Positions 8,899 through 18,617 of a DNA stretch of 64,000 bases are shown here, piece by piece. The stretch is taken from assembly GCA_017302455.1 (NCBI GenBank), contig JAFLDO010000004.1:62001-126000 (forward strand), in the 5' to 3' direction. Under the pieces are notes generated by a model, which ran no database searches, was not told the origin of the DNA, and saw nothing but the letters and a program-made list of their open reading frames with translations. The DNA comes from Accumulibacter sp. (GTDB taxonomy: Bacteria > Pseudomonadota > Gammaproteobacteria > Burkholderiales > Rhodocyclaceae). The position numbers and the translations under genes are program-made. Numbering within the stretch: position 1 is the first letter of the stretch; the number at the start of each line of letters is the position of its first letter.

Positions 8899-10083
8899 GT
8901 GGAAACGTTTTTTGCAAGCTGCCCGCGCGGTCTTGAATCTGTGCTGGTGGAAGATCTCATCGCGGCAGGCGCTGCCGATCTGAAACAGATACCGGGTGGC
9001 GTGCATTTCCTGGGCGAGTGGCCGGTTTGCTACTTCGCCAGTCTACATTCGCGGATTGCCACGCGTATCCTGTGGCGCGTGGCGCATGCCTCGTATCGCA
9101 AGGAGGACGACATTTACCATCTGGCGCTGGCAACGCCATGGCCGCGATGGTTTTTCCCCGAGCAGACCATTCGCGTTGACGTCAATGCATTGAAGAGTCC
9201 GCTGAAGAGCATCGACTTCGTCACCCTGCGCATCAAGGATGCCATCTGCGACCGCTTTCGCCGGGAGTCGGGTAAGCGCCCCATGGTCGACAGGCGTGAG
9301 CCGGAGGTGCGCGTACAAGGCTTCGTCAGCAGCGACGAGTGCACGCTCTATCTCGACACATCGGGCGCGCCACTGTACCAGCGCGGTTTTCGCCAGAAGA
9401 CCGTAGACGCGCCGCTGAAGGAAAACCTGGCCGCCGGCATCCTTCGCCTCAGCGGTTGGCAACCTGATGTGCCGCTGTTTGACCCAATGTGCGGCAGTGG
9501 CACCTTTCTGGCCGAAGCTGCTCAGATCGCACTGGGCATCGCGCCGGGCGCCAGACGCGACTTTGCGTTTCAGCGGCTACGCCATTTCGACGCCGTGCTC
9601 TGGAACCAACTGGTCGATGCCGCTCGCTCCGCGGAGAAGCCGGCAAGGAATACAGGCATTTTCGGCAGCGACATCTCACCGGTTGCCGTGCGCGCCACGC
9701 TGGCCAATCTCGATCGCGCCGATCTGTTGCCGGTGGTTACCCTGAGTTCGGGTGACCTGCTGGCGATCGACGCGCCTGCCCCGGGCGGCATCATGGTCAG
9801 TAACCCGCCCTACGGCGAGCGGGTGTCCAGCGATGATGAACTGGCGGCATTCTATCCGCTGCTGGGCAGTGCGCTGAAACGCCGGTTTGCCGGCTGGAAC
9901 TGCTACCTGCTGAGCGCCGACACGCGATTGCCGAAGCTGGTCCGCTTGACACCCAGCAAGCGGACGCCGCTTTTCAACGGTGCGCTGGAATGTCGCCTGT
10001 ACGAGTTCAGGATGGTGGCCGGGACGAATCGAGCCACCGAGCAGGCGCGAGTGGCGAAGCAGCATCCGGAGCCGATGGGCTGA
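8899..10083 (+). CDS. THUMP-domain class I SAM-dependent RNA methyltransferase (RlmL/YcbY N-half type)
   Basis: This 394-residue protein starts METFFASCPRGLESVLVEDL, as in 23S rRNA guanine-N2 methyltransferases. A THUMP RNA-binding region occupies about residues 50-160 and a Rossmann methyltransferase domain follows, with motif I FDPMCGSGTFLAEAA and the NPPY tetrad (SNPPYGER). It corresponds to the N-terminal half of E. coli RlmL (m2G2445) without the RlmK half, the common arrangement in betaproteobacteria. The GTG start at 8899 is preceded by GGGAG. Confidence 0.87.
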   Translation: METFFASCPRGLESVLVEDLIAAGAADLKQIPGGVHFLGEWPVCYFASLHSRIATRILWRVAHASYRKEDDIYHLALATPWPRWFFPEQTIRVDVNALKSPLKSIDFVTLRIKDAICDRFRRESGKRPMVDRREPEVRVQGFVSSDECTLYLDTSGAPLYQRGFRQKTVDAPLKENLAAGILRLSGWQPDVPLFDPMCGSGTFLAEAAQIALGIAPGARRDFAFQRLRHFDAVLWNQLVDAARSAEKPARNTGIFGSDISPVAVRATLANLDRADLLPVVTLSSGDLLAIDAPAPGGIMVSNPPYGERVSSDDELAAFYPLLGSALKRRFAGWNCYLLSADTRLPKLVRLTPSKRTPLFNGALECRLYEFRMVAGTNRATEQARVAKQHPEPMG

Positions 10084-10137
10084 GTCGCGGCCCGGGACAA
10101 GGCGGTTCGCCAGGTGGCCTCGCGTGCAAATCAAGCA

Positions 10138-10160
10138 TGCCGTGCGAGTGCCGCACGGCA
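10138..10160. terminator. bidirectional hairpin between convergent methyltransferase and pilU genes
   Basis: A 9-bp perfect stem (TGCCGTGCG at 10138-10146 with 10152-10160) with a 5-base loop lies in the 87-base gap between two converging genes. No T-run follows on either strand, so its strength is uncertain. Confidence 0.45.
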
Positions 10161-10170
10161 GCTTGTCGGG

Positions 10171-11310
10171 CTACTGGACGATATCCAGATGACCGATGCC
10201 GGCGCTGAGATCCCGGTCTTTCGATTCCTTGCCATGCAGCTTGATCTGCAGGCGCAGGTCATTCAGCGAGTCGGCGTTGCGCAGGGCATCCTCGTACCTG
10301 ATCTGCCCGCCCTCGTAGAGATCGAACAGCGCCTGGTCGAAAGTCTGCATACCCAGTTCGCGCGATCGCTTCATCACTTCCTTGATCTCATGCACCTGAC
10401 CCTTGAAAACGAGGTCGGAAACGAGTGGTGAATTGAGCATGACCTCAATCGCCGGCACCCTTCCCTTGCCATCCTTCTTCGGCAGCAGGCGCTGGGAGAC
10501 GAACGCACGCAGGTTGAGAGAAAGATCCATCAGCAACTGATGGCGCCGTTCCTCGGGGAAGAAGTTGATGACCCGGTCGATGGCCTGGTTGGTGTTGTTG
10601 GCGTGCAGCGTGGCCAGGCACAAGTGTCCGGTTTCGGCGAAGGCGATGGCGTAGTCCATGGTCTGGCGATCACGAATCTCTCCCATCATGATCACGTTCG
10701 GCGCCTGACGTAGCGTATTCTTCAGTGCTGTCTCCCAGGAGTCGGTGTCCACGCCGACCTCGCGCTGAGTGACGATGCACTTCTTGTGCTCGTGAACGAA
10801 CTCGATGGGATCCTCGATCGTGATGATATGACCGTGGCTGTTACGGTTGCGGTGATCGACGAGTGCGGCCAAAGACGTGGTCTTGCCGGTGCCCGTGCCG
10901 CCGACAAAAATCACCAGACCGCGCGCGGCAAGCGAAATGTCCTTGAGTACCGGTGGCAATTCGAGTTCGTCAAGGGTCGGTACCACCAGGTTGATCGTCC
11001 GGCAGACCACCGCGACGCGCCCCTGCTGTACCAATGCATTGACGCGAAAACGGCCAATCCCGGTAGGCGAGATGGCAAAGTTGCATTCCCTCTTTTCTTC
11101 GAACTCGGCGGCCTGACGGTCGTTCATGATCGAGCGCGCCAGTTCCGCGGAGTGCTGGGGGAGGAGCGGTTGGTTGGACACCGGCATCACCTTGCCGTCA
11201 ATCTTGATGGCCGGTGGAAAATGGGCCGTGATGAAGAGGTCCGACCCATTCTTCTGCGTCATCAGACGCAGCAACTCGTGCATGAACTTGAGTGCTTGAT
11301 CGTGTTCCAT
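10171..11310 (-). CDS. pilU: type IV pilus retraction ATPase PilU
   Basis: This 379-residue hexameric GspE/PilT-family ATPase has Walker A GGTGTGKTT, the Asp box and Walker B GEIRDRQTMDYA, and the His box LATLHANN. The N-terminus (MEHDQALKFMHELLRLMTQK) and a longer C-terminal tail distinguish PilU from PilT. It works with PilT, encoded immediately upstream with a 27-base gap, to depolymerise pili and power twitching. The Pil-Chp regulators of the same system lie 9 kb away. Confidence 0.95.
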   Translation of the reverse strand: MEHDQALKFMHELLRLMTQKNGSDLFITAHFPPAIKIDGKVMPVSNQPLLPQHSAELARSIMNDRQAAEFEEKRECNFAISPTGIGRFRVNALVQQGRVAVVCRTINLVVPTLDELELPPVLKDISLAARGLVIFVGGTGTGKTTSLAALVDHRNRNSHGHIITIEDPIEFVHEHKKCIVTQREVGVDTDSWETALKNTLRQAPNVIMMGEIRDRQTMDYAIAFAETGHLCLATLHANNTNQAIDRVINFFPEERRHQLLMDLSLNLRAFVSQRLLPKKDGKGRVPAIEVMLNSPLVSDLVFKGQVHEIKEVMKRSRELGMQTFDQALFDLYEGGQIRYEDALRNADSLNDLRLQIKLHGKESKDRDLSAGIGHLDIVQ

Positions 11311-11337
11311 GCTTTCTTTCTGCCCGCCAGACGGGCC

Positions 11338-12384
11338 CTAAGCGCCGGGGAAGACGTCCTTGTTGGCCGCCTTGCTGCGAGCCTCGCTTGCCGCAACGAG
11401 ATTTCGCTTGACGAGCTCGAGCAGGTTGTGGTCGAGGGTCTGCATGCCATACTGCTGGCCAGTCTGCAGGGTGGAATACATCTGGGCGATCTTGTTTTCG
11501 CGGATCAGGTTGCGGATCGCTGGCGTGCCGATGAGGATTTCGTGCGCCGCGATTCGCCCCTGACCGTCCTTGGTCTTGAGCAGCGTTTGCGAGATCACGG
11601 CGCGAATCGACTCGGACAACATCGATCGGACCATCTCCTTCTCGGCAGCAGGAAACACGTCGATGATCCGGTCGATCGTCTTCGCAGCGCTGGAAGTGTG
11701 CAGGGTGGCGAAGACTAGGTGGCCGGTCTCGGCACCGGAGAGCGCCAGACGGATCGTTTCCAGATCGCGCATCTCGCCAACCAGGATGACGTCCGGGTCC
11801 TCGCGCAGGGCCGAGCGCAGCGCATTCTGGAACGACAGGGTGTGGGGGCCGATCTCGCGCTGGTTGATCAGGCATTTCTTCGACTGGTGCACAAACTCGA
11901 TCGGATCCTCGACCGTCAGAATGTGGCCATACATCGTCTCATTGACGTGATTGATCATTGCCGCCAGGGTTGTTGACTTGCCCGACCCCGTCGGTCCGGT
12001 GACCAGCACAATCCCGCGCGGGTATTCCGAGATGTCCTTGAAGATCCTCGGGCAGTTGAGATCTTCGAGCGTCAGTACCTTTGACGGAATGGTCCGGAAT
12101 ACGGCAGCAGCGCCGCGGTTCTGGACGAAGGCGTTGACGCGAAAGCGCGCGAGGTTGGGAATCTCGAACGAGAAGTCGCATTCGAGCGTGTCTTCGTAGT
12201 GCTTGCGCTGGCCGTCGTTCATGATGTCGTACACCATGCCGTGCACGTCCTTGTGTTCCATCGCTGGCAGGTTGATGCGGCGCACATCGCCATTCACGCG
12301 GATCATCGGCGGTAACCCGGATGACAGGTGCAGGTCGGAAGCCTTGTTCTTGACGCTGAAGGCGAGCAGTTCCGTGATGTCCAT
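11338..12384 (-). CDS. pilT: type IV pilus retraction ATPase PilT
   Basis: This 348-residue protein has N-terminus MDITELLAFSVKNKASDLHL, diagnostic for PilT. It has Walker A GPTGSGKSTT, the Asp-box/Walker B region VGEMRDLETIRLAL and the His box FATLHTSSA. It is the primary motor of pilus retraction at the inner-membrane base. It is divergent from yggS with 69 bases between, a common betaproteobacterial arrangement. Confidence 0.97.
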   Translation of the reverse strand: MDITELLAFSVKNKASDLHLSSGLPPMIRVNGDVRRINLPAMEHKDVHGMVYDIMNDGQRKHYEDTLECDFSFEIPNLARFRVNAFVQNRGAAAVFRTIPSKVLTLEDLNCPRIFKDISEYPRGIVLVTGPTGSGKSTTLAAMINHVNETMYGHILTVEDPIEFVHQSKKCLINQREIGPHTLSFQNALRSALREDPDVILVGEMRDLETIRLALSGAETGHLVFATLHTSSAAKTIDRIIDVFPAAEKEMVRSMLSESIRAVISQTLLKTKDGQGRIAAHEILIGTPAIRNLIRENKIAQMYSTLQTGQQYGMQTLDHNLLELVKRNLVAASEARSKAANKDVFPGA

Positions 12385-12418
12385 CCGGTTCGGTCCTCGG
12401 GCGGTGAGCAGGGCGCAG

Positions 12419-12427
12419 TGCTATACT
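12419..12427 (+). promoter_or_regulatory. extended -10 promoter element for yggS
   Basis: TGCTATACT (TGn plus TATACT) lies 26 bases upstream of the yggS ATG, in the gap shared with pilT. No convincing -35 is seen, consistent with an extended -10 promoter. Confidence 0.4.
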
Positions 12428-12453
12428 ATGCAGAATCTGCGCAACGCCTGATT

Positions 12454-13143
12454 ATGACCACACTTCCCGCCAAGCTGCAAGCCGTTCTCGCGCGAATCGC
12501 CTGCGCTGCACGGCGGTGGGGACGTGATCCGGCGGACGTCCTCCTGCTTGCCGTGAGCAAGACCTGGCCTGCGGAGTGCTTGCGTGAAGCCGCCGCCGCC
12601 GGACAGCGGGCGTTCGGCGAGAGCTATCTCCAGGAAGGCATTGACAAGGTCGCGGAACTGCGCGCCATGGGCCTCGAATGGCATTTCATCGGTACGCTGC
12701 AAGCCAACAAGACGCGCCCGGTCGCTGAGACGTTCGATTGGGTACATTCGCTCGACCGACTGCGGGTCGCCGAGCGCCTGTCCGCACAACGCCCGCTCTC
12801 CTTGCCGTCGCTGTCCGTCTGTCTGCAGGTGAATGTGAGCGGTGAGGCCAGCAAAGGGGGGGTTTCCCCGGCTGAAGCGCCAGCCTTGGCGCATGCGGTC
12901 GCCAGACTGCCAAAGCTGCGTCTGCGCGGTCTGATGGCTATTCCCGCGCCCAGCGACGACTTCGTTGAACAGCGCCGCCCTTTCCGCCGTCTGCGGGAGT
13001 TGTCGGAGCAACTGCGAGCCGACGGACTGGTGCTTGATACACTTTCGATGGGCATGTCGCAGGACCTGGAAGCGGCAATTGCCGAAGGTTCGACGCTGGT
13101 GCGCGTCGGTACGGCAATTTTTGGCGAGAGACACACAGCATGA
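12454..13143 (+). CDS. yggS: YggS family PLP-binding protein (PLP homeostasis protein)
   Basis: This 229-residue fold type III, single-domain PLP protein (PipY/PLPHP family) carries the PLP lysine in LLLAVSKTWP. Other conserved parts are WHFIGTLQANK and the C-terminal LSMGMSQDLEAAIAEGSTLVRVGTAIFG. It has no known catalytic activity and helps balance free pyridoxal phosphate and amino-acid pools. The ATG at 12454 fits the family length. The stop overlaps the proC start (ATGA), matching the widespread yggS-proC linkage. Confidence 0.94.
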   Translation: MTTLPAKLQAVLARIACAARRWGRDPADVLLLAVSKTWPAECLREAAAAGQRAFGESYLQEGIDKVAELRAMGLEWHFIGTLQANKTRPVAETFDWVHSLDRLRVAERLSAQRPLSLPSLSVCLQVNVSGEASKGGVSPAEAPALAHAVARLPKLRLRGLMAIPAPSDDFVEQRRPFRRLRELSEQLRADGLVLDTLSMGMSQDLEAAIAEGSTLVRVGTAIFGERHTA

Positions 13144-13955
13144 GAATCACTTTCCTTGGTGGCGGCAACATGGCCAATGCGCTGATCGGCGGCTTGGTGA
13201 AGACGGGCTTTTCGACAGCCGACATCGCGGTTATCGAGTTGGGCGCGCAGGGACGTGCCAAACTCCGTCTGGTCTATGGAGTTCGCTGCTACGAGGCGCC
13301 GAGCGCGGCCGCACTGGACTGCGATGCCGTTCTCCTATCGGTCAAGCCGCAACAGATGCGGGAGGCCTGCGTCCCCCTGCTGAATCACCTCAAGCAGCAA
13401 CTGGTCATCAGCATTGCTGCCGGACTGCGTTTGGCCGACGTTTCGCGTTGGCTGGGTGGCTACGGCAAGGTCGTGCGCGCAATGCCCAATACGCCGGCGC
13501 TGATTGGTGCCGGCATTACCGGTTTGTGTGCGATGCCGGCGGTATCGATGGCTGAGCGTCTGGGTGCCGAGCGCATCCTGCAGGCGGTTGGCAGCACCCT
13601 GTGGATCGCCGACGAGGTGCATATGGACGCCGTTACCGCCATCTCCGGTAGTGGTCCGGCGTACGTCTTCCTGTTCATTGAAGCCCTGCAGCAGGCGGCA
13701 CGGGAACTTGGCCTGACGCCGGCACAGGCGCGCCAGTTGTCGATTGAAATGGTTCTCGGTTCGGCCAAGCTGGCCGCTCAGTCCGATGAAGCGGCGGGCG
13801 TCCTGCGTGAGCGTGTCACGTCGAAGGGTGGGACCACCGAGGCGGCCTTGCGGACCATGGAGGAGCGTGGCGTCAGGGAGGGTTTCATCGCCGGAGTCCT
13901 GGCGGCCAATGTGCGTGGCCGTGAGTTGGGTGACCTGCTGGGCAAGGACGATTGA
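13140..13955 (+). CDS. proC: pyrroline-5-carboxylate reductase
   Basis: This 271-residue enzyme catalyses the last step of proline synthesis, NAD(P)H reduction of 1-pyrroline-5-carboxylate. The N-terminal Rossmann motif FLGGGNMANALIGGL and the C-terminal dimerisation signature (ISGSGPAYVFLFIEAL, then VTSKGGTTEAAL) are intact. It overlaps yggS by four bases and yggT by one. Confidence 0.96.
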   Translation: MRITFLGGGNMANALIGGLVKTGFSTADIAVIELGAQGRAKLRLVYGVRCYEAPSAAALDCDAVLLSVKPQQMREACVPLLNHLKQQLVISIAAGLRLADVSRWLGGYGKVVRAMPNTPALIGAGITGLCAMPAVSMAERLGAERILQAVGSTLWIADEVHMDAVTAISGSGPAYVFLFIEALQQAARELGLTPAQARQLSIEMVLGSAKLAAQSDEAAGVLRERVTSKGGTTEAALRTMEERGVREGFIAGVLAANVRGRELGDLLGKDD

Positions 13956-14494
13956 TGATCGCGCAGGCCGGATTGTTCCTGCTCGAAGTGCTGACCGGTT
14001 TTCTCAGCCTGGCCTTGTTGCTGCGCTTCTACATGCAGGCTTTCCGGGTTTCCTTCAACAATCCGGCCGGGTCTTTCGTGGTGGAAGTCACCAACTGGCT
14101 GGTCAGGCCGCTGCGCAAGGCGCTGCCGGGGCTCCTCGGCCTCGATCTGGCGAGCCTCGTGCCGGCCTATCTGCTGCAGTGCCTTTTCCTCTTCGTCGTC
14201 GTGTGGCTGGGCAGCGGCGCCGAGACGTGGTCGCTGTCGAGCTTGCTTCCCCTCCTTGGCTGGCGGGCTGTACTCGCTACCTTGCGCCTCAGCATCTACC
14301 TGTTGATCGGTGCGCTGCTGCTGCAGGCCGTTCTCTCCTGGGTCAGTCCCTATTCGCCGCTGAGCCAACCGGTGTCACAGCTCACAGGCCCCTTCCTGCG
14401 GCCGATCCAGCGTTTTCTGCCGCCGATTGCTTCCGTCGACCTCTCGCCGCTGATCGCCATTGTTCTTGCGCAACTCGTCCTGATGTTTCTCTGA
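13955..14494 (+). CDS. yggT: YggT family integral membrane protein
   Basis: This 179-residue protein has two tandem YGGT units, each with two hydrophobic segments and the FNNPAG/YSPLSQP and FLRPIQRFLPP-type loops. The ATG at 13955 shares its first base with the proC stop; a TTG three bases upstream is the alternative. Function is not established; homologues are linked to osmotic or potassium stress and are nearly always next to proC. Confidence 0.87.
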   Translation: MIAQAGLFLLEVLTGFLSLALLLRFYMQAFRVSFNNPAGSFVVEVTNWLVRPLRKALPGLLGLDLASLVPAYLLQCLFLFVVVWLGSGAETWSLSSLLPLLGWRAVLATLRLSIYLLIGALLLQAVLSWVSPYSPLSQPVSQLTGPFLRPIQRFLPPIASVDLSPLIAIVLAQLVLMFL

Positions 14495-14497
14495 GCC

Positions 14498-14788
14498 GTG
14501 GTTGACTGGCTGCGCGACGGCGGTGGTGCGATCACCGTGACGATCCATCTTCAGCCCGGTGCCAAGGCCAACGAAATCGCCGGGCGGCATGGGGATGCGC
14601 TGAAAGTGCGTATCACAGCGCCGCCGGTGGACGGTCGGGCGAACGCGGCGCTCGTCGATTTCCTCGCACAACGGCTGGGTCTGTCCAGATCCGCGGTCGA
14701 GCTGAAGAGCGGCCTGACGTCGCGGCGCAAGGTGTTGAGAATCAGCGGTGCGTCGGCCGAGGCGGTGCTCTGCCTGCTTGCTGAGTAA
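14498..14788 (+). CDS. DUF167 (YggU) family protein
   Basis: This 96-residue small alpha/beta protein has the conserved core TIHLQPGAKANEIAG and LKVRITAPPVDGRANAAL. A GTG start follows three bases after the yggT stop. The yggS-proC-yggT-yggU order is widely conserved; biochemical function is unknown. Confidence 0.88.
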   Translation: MVDWLRDGGGAITVTIHLQPGAKANEIAGRHGDALKVRITAPPVDGRANAALVDFLAQRLGLSRSAVELKSGLTSRRKVLRISGASAEAVLCLLAE

Positions 14789-14805
14789 ACCGGCAGGCGC
14801 CCCAG

Positions 14806-16062
14806 TCAGCCCTCGAAAACGATGCGTCCGCCGACCAGTGTCATACGCACCCGGCCGTTGACGTCACGACCGAGGAACGGTGTGTTCTTGCCCTGGCTGC
14901 GCAGCGCTTCCGGTGTAACGTGCCAGGCCTCGTCGGCATCGAAGATGCAGACATCCGCCGCACTGCCAATGCTCAGCGAACCCGCTGCGATGCCGAGGAT
15001 GCTTGCCGGATCGGAGGTGATGCGGGCAAGTGCGCCGATCAGGGGCAGCTTCGCTTGTGTCGCCCACAGCAGGGTCAGTGGCAGTAGGAGTTCGAGGCCG
15101 CTTGCCCCGGGCAGAGCCTCAGCAAAAGGCAGTTGCTTGCCGTCGGCGTCGAGCGGAGTATGGTCCGAACAAATCGCGGCCAATCCGTCACTCGCGGCGG
15201 TGCGCAAGGCCTCGCGGTCCGCCGCCGAGCGGAGCGGCGGGTCGAAGCGCGAATTGCTGTCGAAGTAGCCGATGTCCGTTTCCGAGAGATGCAGGTGATG
15301 GATCGACACATCGCAAGTGACCAACACGCCCGACTGCCTGGCGGTTCGGATCAGGTCAACGCCGGCGCCAGAAGACAGGCGGGAAAGGTGCAGGCGGACA
15401 CCTGTTTCGCCGGCCAGATGGAGGGCCGTGGCGATGGCCACGGTTTCAGCAGACACCGGAATGCCGGTCAAACCCAACCTTGAAGCGACTTCGCCATCGT
15501 GAGCGACCCCCTCGCGCGCAAGAAAATGATCCTGTGGGCGCAGGCGGACCGCATAGTCGAAGGTGGCTGCGTACTGCATCGCGCGCAGCAGGAGTTGGGT
15601 ATCGATGATCGGATGCTTGGCCTGTGAGAAGGCGATGCAACCGGCGCGCGCCAGGCCGTTCATCTCGGCGAGTTTCTGGCCGGCCAGTTCCTGGGTCAGC
15701 GCGCCGATCGGATAGACCCGCGCCAGGCCAAGCGTTTCGCTGCGCCGGACGAGGCGCTCGACGAGTCCCGCTTCGTCGAGTGGCGGTTTGGTGTCCGGTG
15801 GGCAGGCCAGCGACGTGACTCCGCCGGCGACAGCGGCCTTGAGTTCCGATTCGATGCCGCCCAGGCGGGCCGAGAGATCGACCAGACCGGGGCAGACGAT
15901 CAAGCCGCTGGCGTCGATCTGTCTATCCGCCGAGAAGCCCGCCGGAGGCTGGCCGATGGCCGCGATACGGCCGTCGGCAACGAACAGGTCGATCTGTTGG
16001 TCGAGGCCGCCGGCCGGATCGATCAGGCGGCCGTTCCGGATGTGTAGGTTTTGGCTGTGCAT
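14806..16062 (-). CDS. pyrX: dihydroorotase-like, non-catalytic aspartate carbamoyltransferase subunit (PyrC'/PyrX)
   Basis: This 418-residue amidohydrolase-fold protein begins like a dihydroorotase (IRNGRLIDPAGGLDQQIDL). The invariant metal-binding HxH after PG(F/L)(V/I)D is replaced by SAR in PGLVDLSARLGG, so the binuclear zinc site cannot form normally. Other elements (CSDHTPLDAD) remain. This matches the inactive pyrC' subunit that supports the aspartate carbamoyltransferase dodecamer in Pseudomonas and many betaproteobacteria; an active dihydroorotase must be encoded elsewhere. It follows pyrB with a 3-base gap and converges on yggU. Confidence 0.88.
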   Translation of the reverse strand: MHSQNLHIRNGRLIDPAGGLDQQIDLFVADGRIAAIGQPPAGFSADRQIDASGLIVCPGLVDLSARLGGIESELKAAVAGGVTSLACPPDTKPPLDEAGLVERLVRRSETLGLARVYPIGALTQELAGQKLAEMNGLARAGCIAFSQAKHPIIDTQLLLRAMQYAATFDYAVRLRPQDHFLAREGVAHDGEVASRLGLTGIPVSAETVAIATALHLAGETGVRLHLSRLSSGAGVDLIRTARQSGVLVTCDVSIHHLHLSETDIGYFDSNSRFDPPLRSAADREALRTAASDGLAAICSDHTPLDADGKQLPFAEALPGASGLELLLPLTLLWATQAKLPLIGALARITSDPASILGIAAGSLSIGSAADVCIFDADEAWHVTPEALRSQGKNTPFLGRDVNGRVRMTLVGGRIVFEG

Positions 16063-16065
16063 CGC

Positions 16066-17017
<952 letters not shown>

Positions 17018-17025
<8 letters not shown>

Positions 17026-17524
17026 TCTCGGCGACACTCCATCGCAGACGGCCGTCGCTGTCTGCCGAGAGGATCAGTTCCTGCGCAGAGTCAAGCTGCA
17101 CACGCCAGGGGCAGAAGTCGGCGCAAATGGGCAGCTCCCGCCGCCCGCGATCGGCCAGAACCGCGAGTTGGATGCTGGCTGGACGACCATAATCGAAGAG
17201 TTCGTTGATCGCCGCGCGTGTCGTGCGTCCGGTATACAGCACGTCATCGACGAGGATCAGTGGCCGTCCTTCGACGTCAAACGGCATCGAACTCGGCTTG
17301 ACGCGTGCATGCAGGCCGCGTTCGCCGTAATCGTCCCGATAGAAGGACACGTCGATCAGGCCAATGTCGTTGGCCTGATCGAGCAGGTCGCGCAGACGCC
17401 GGGCAACCCAGACACCGCCACTGTGGATGCCGACCAGGAGCGTGCCGGGTCGGAGGTGGGGACGAATCAGCTCGGCCAGTTCGGCACACTGTGCTTCGGC
17501 GTCGGGGAGGTCAATTGAGGGCAT
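17018..17524 (-). CDS. pyrR: PyrR bifunctional regulator / uracil phosphoribosyltransferase
   Basis: This 168-residue type I phosphoribosyltransferase has the PRPP loop [21 protein letters not shown] (signature [10 protein letters not shown]). In Gram-positives PyrR also binds pyr mRNA. In Gram-negative bacteria its regulatory role is less certain, and I saw no antiterminator structure between the tightly overlapped genes here. It overlaps ruvX upstream and pyrB downstream. Confidence 0.93.
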
Positions 17525-18017
17525 CGGGATGGGCGTCGTCAGGGTTTTCGGGGTGGGTGGAGACGGGTGTCCGGTCCTCGCTAAGCACGCTATCGAAATA
17601 GCTCTGGAGGATCAGTTGCGCGGCTACGGCATCGAGATGTTTCTTTGCGCTGCGGCCATTGAGGCCGCTGGCGCGGAGCCGTTCCTGCGCATCGAACGAA
17701 GAAAGTCGCTCCTCGGCAAGGTCGACACCGAGACCGAAGCGACCGCGCAACTGGTCGGCGAAGCGTCGGCAGCGCGCGGTCATCGCGTGTGGCGTGCCGT
17801 CAAGCGAGGTCGGACGACCAACGACCAGATGGGTTGGCCGCCATTCGCCGATCAAGGCAGCAATCGCCGCAAAACGCTCGGTGTTGGCTTCGCCATGAAT
17901 CGTCGTCAGCGGGTGCGCCTGACGCAACTGCCATTCACCAACGGCGACGCCGATACGCTTCTCACCGAAGTCGAACGCGAGTACCGTACCTGTCTGCGTG
18001 TCGGCTGGCTCAGGCAT
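17511..18017 (-). CDS. ruvX: Holliday junction resolvase-like / pre-16S rRNA nuclease RuvX (YqgF)
   Basis: This 168-residue RNase H-fold nuclease has the first catalytic Asp in [15 protein letters not shown], Glu in LAEERLSS and a C-terminal [13 protein letters not shown]. The family processes the 5' end of 16S rRNA. The ATG at 18017 is preceded by an AGGCAGG-like site; ATG 18029 is the alternative. The long C-terminal tail after ILQSYFD is polar and probably disordered. It overlaps yqgE and pyrR. Confidence 0.92.
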   Translation of the reverse strand: MPEPADTQTGTVLAFDFGEKRIGVAVGEWQLRQAHPLTTIHGEANTERFAAIAALIGEWRPTHLVVGRPTSLDGTPHAMTARCRRFADQLRGRFGLGVDLAEERLSSFDAQERLRASGLNGRSAKKHLDAVAAQLILQSYFDSVLSEDRTPVSTHPENPDDAHPDALN

Positions 18018-18570
18018 GCCCTGCCTCATCGGCAAGGTTGGTCAGATTGACTCCGAGCAGCTCGAGGGCCGAGGCGAGTCGCTCCTCGTACGGCAATTCG
18101 AACAGGATGCGCAGTTCGGCCGGCACGGTCAGCCAGGCGTTCTGGGCCAGTTCGTGTTCGAGTTGACCGGCAGACCAACCGGCGTAGCCAAGGGTTACCA
18201 TCAGGTCGCGTGGCTGTCCGTGGCGCGCAACTGACTGCAGGATGTCGCGCGAACTGGTGAGGCCGACCTGCTCATTGACCGGCAGTGTCGATTGCCATTG
18301 GCCGATCGGCCGGTGGAGAACGAAACCGCGGTCGGTCTGCACGGGGCCACCAAAAAGTACGGGCAGATTGGCGAAGCTCTGGGCTTCGAGGGGAACGTCG
18401 ATCTTCTCGAGGAGCGTGCCCAGGCTCATGTCGATAGGCCGGTTGACGATCACGCCCAGCGCACCTCGATCGTTGTGTTCGGCAATGTAGACCAGGGTCC
18501 TGGAAAAATACGAGTCCACCATCGCCGGCATGGCAATGAGAAAATGATGGGTCAGGTTGATGCTTTGCAT
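18010..18570 (-). CDS. yqgE: YqgE/AlgH family protein (DUF179)
   Basis: This 186-residue protein has N-terminus [21 protein letters not shown] and core [10 protein letters not shown], diagnostic for DUF179. Function is not firmly known; the yqgE-ruvX-pyrR-pyrB-pyrC' order is conserved in beta- and gammaproteobacteria. It is first in the operon. A -10 element lies only 6 bases upstream of the start, so the mRNA may be leaderless. Confidence 0.92.
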   Translation of the reverse strand: MQSINLTHHFLIAMPAMVDSYFSRTLVYIAEHNDRGALGVIVNRPIDMSLGTLLEKIDVPLEAQSFANLPVLFGGPVQTDRGFVLHRPIGQWQSTLPVNEQVGLTSSRDILQSVARHGQPRDLMVTLGYAGWSAGQLEHELAQNAWLTVPAELRILFELPYEERLASALELLGVNLTNLADEAGHA

Positions 18571-18576
18571 GGCCTT

Positions 18577-18605
18577 ATTCTAATCGGCGGTGACGGCCGA
18601 CACAA
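18577..18605 (-). promoter_or_regulatory. promoter of the yqgE-ruvX-pyrRB operon
   Basis: On the minus strand TTGTGT (18605-18600), a 17-bp spacer and TAGAAT (18582-18577, 5 of 6 matches) precede the yqgE ATG at 18570. The predicted start coincides with the start codon, and no ribosome-binding site is seen. Confidence 0.45.
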
Positions 18606-18617
18606 AGGTAATCCACG

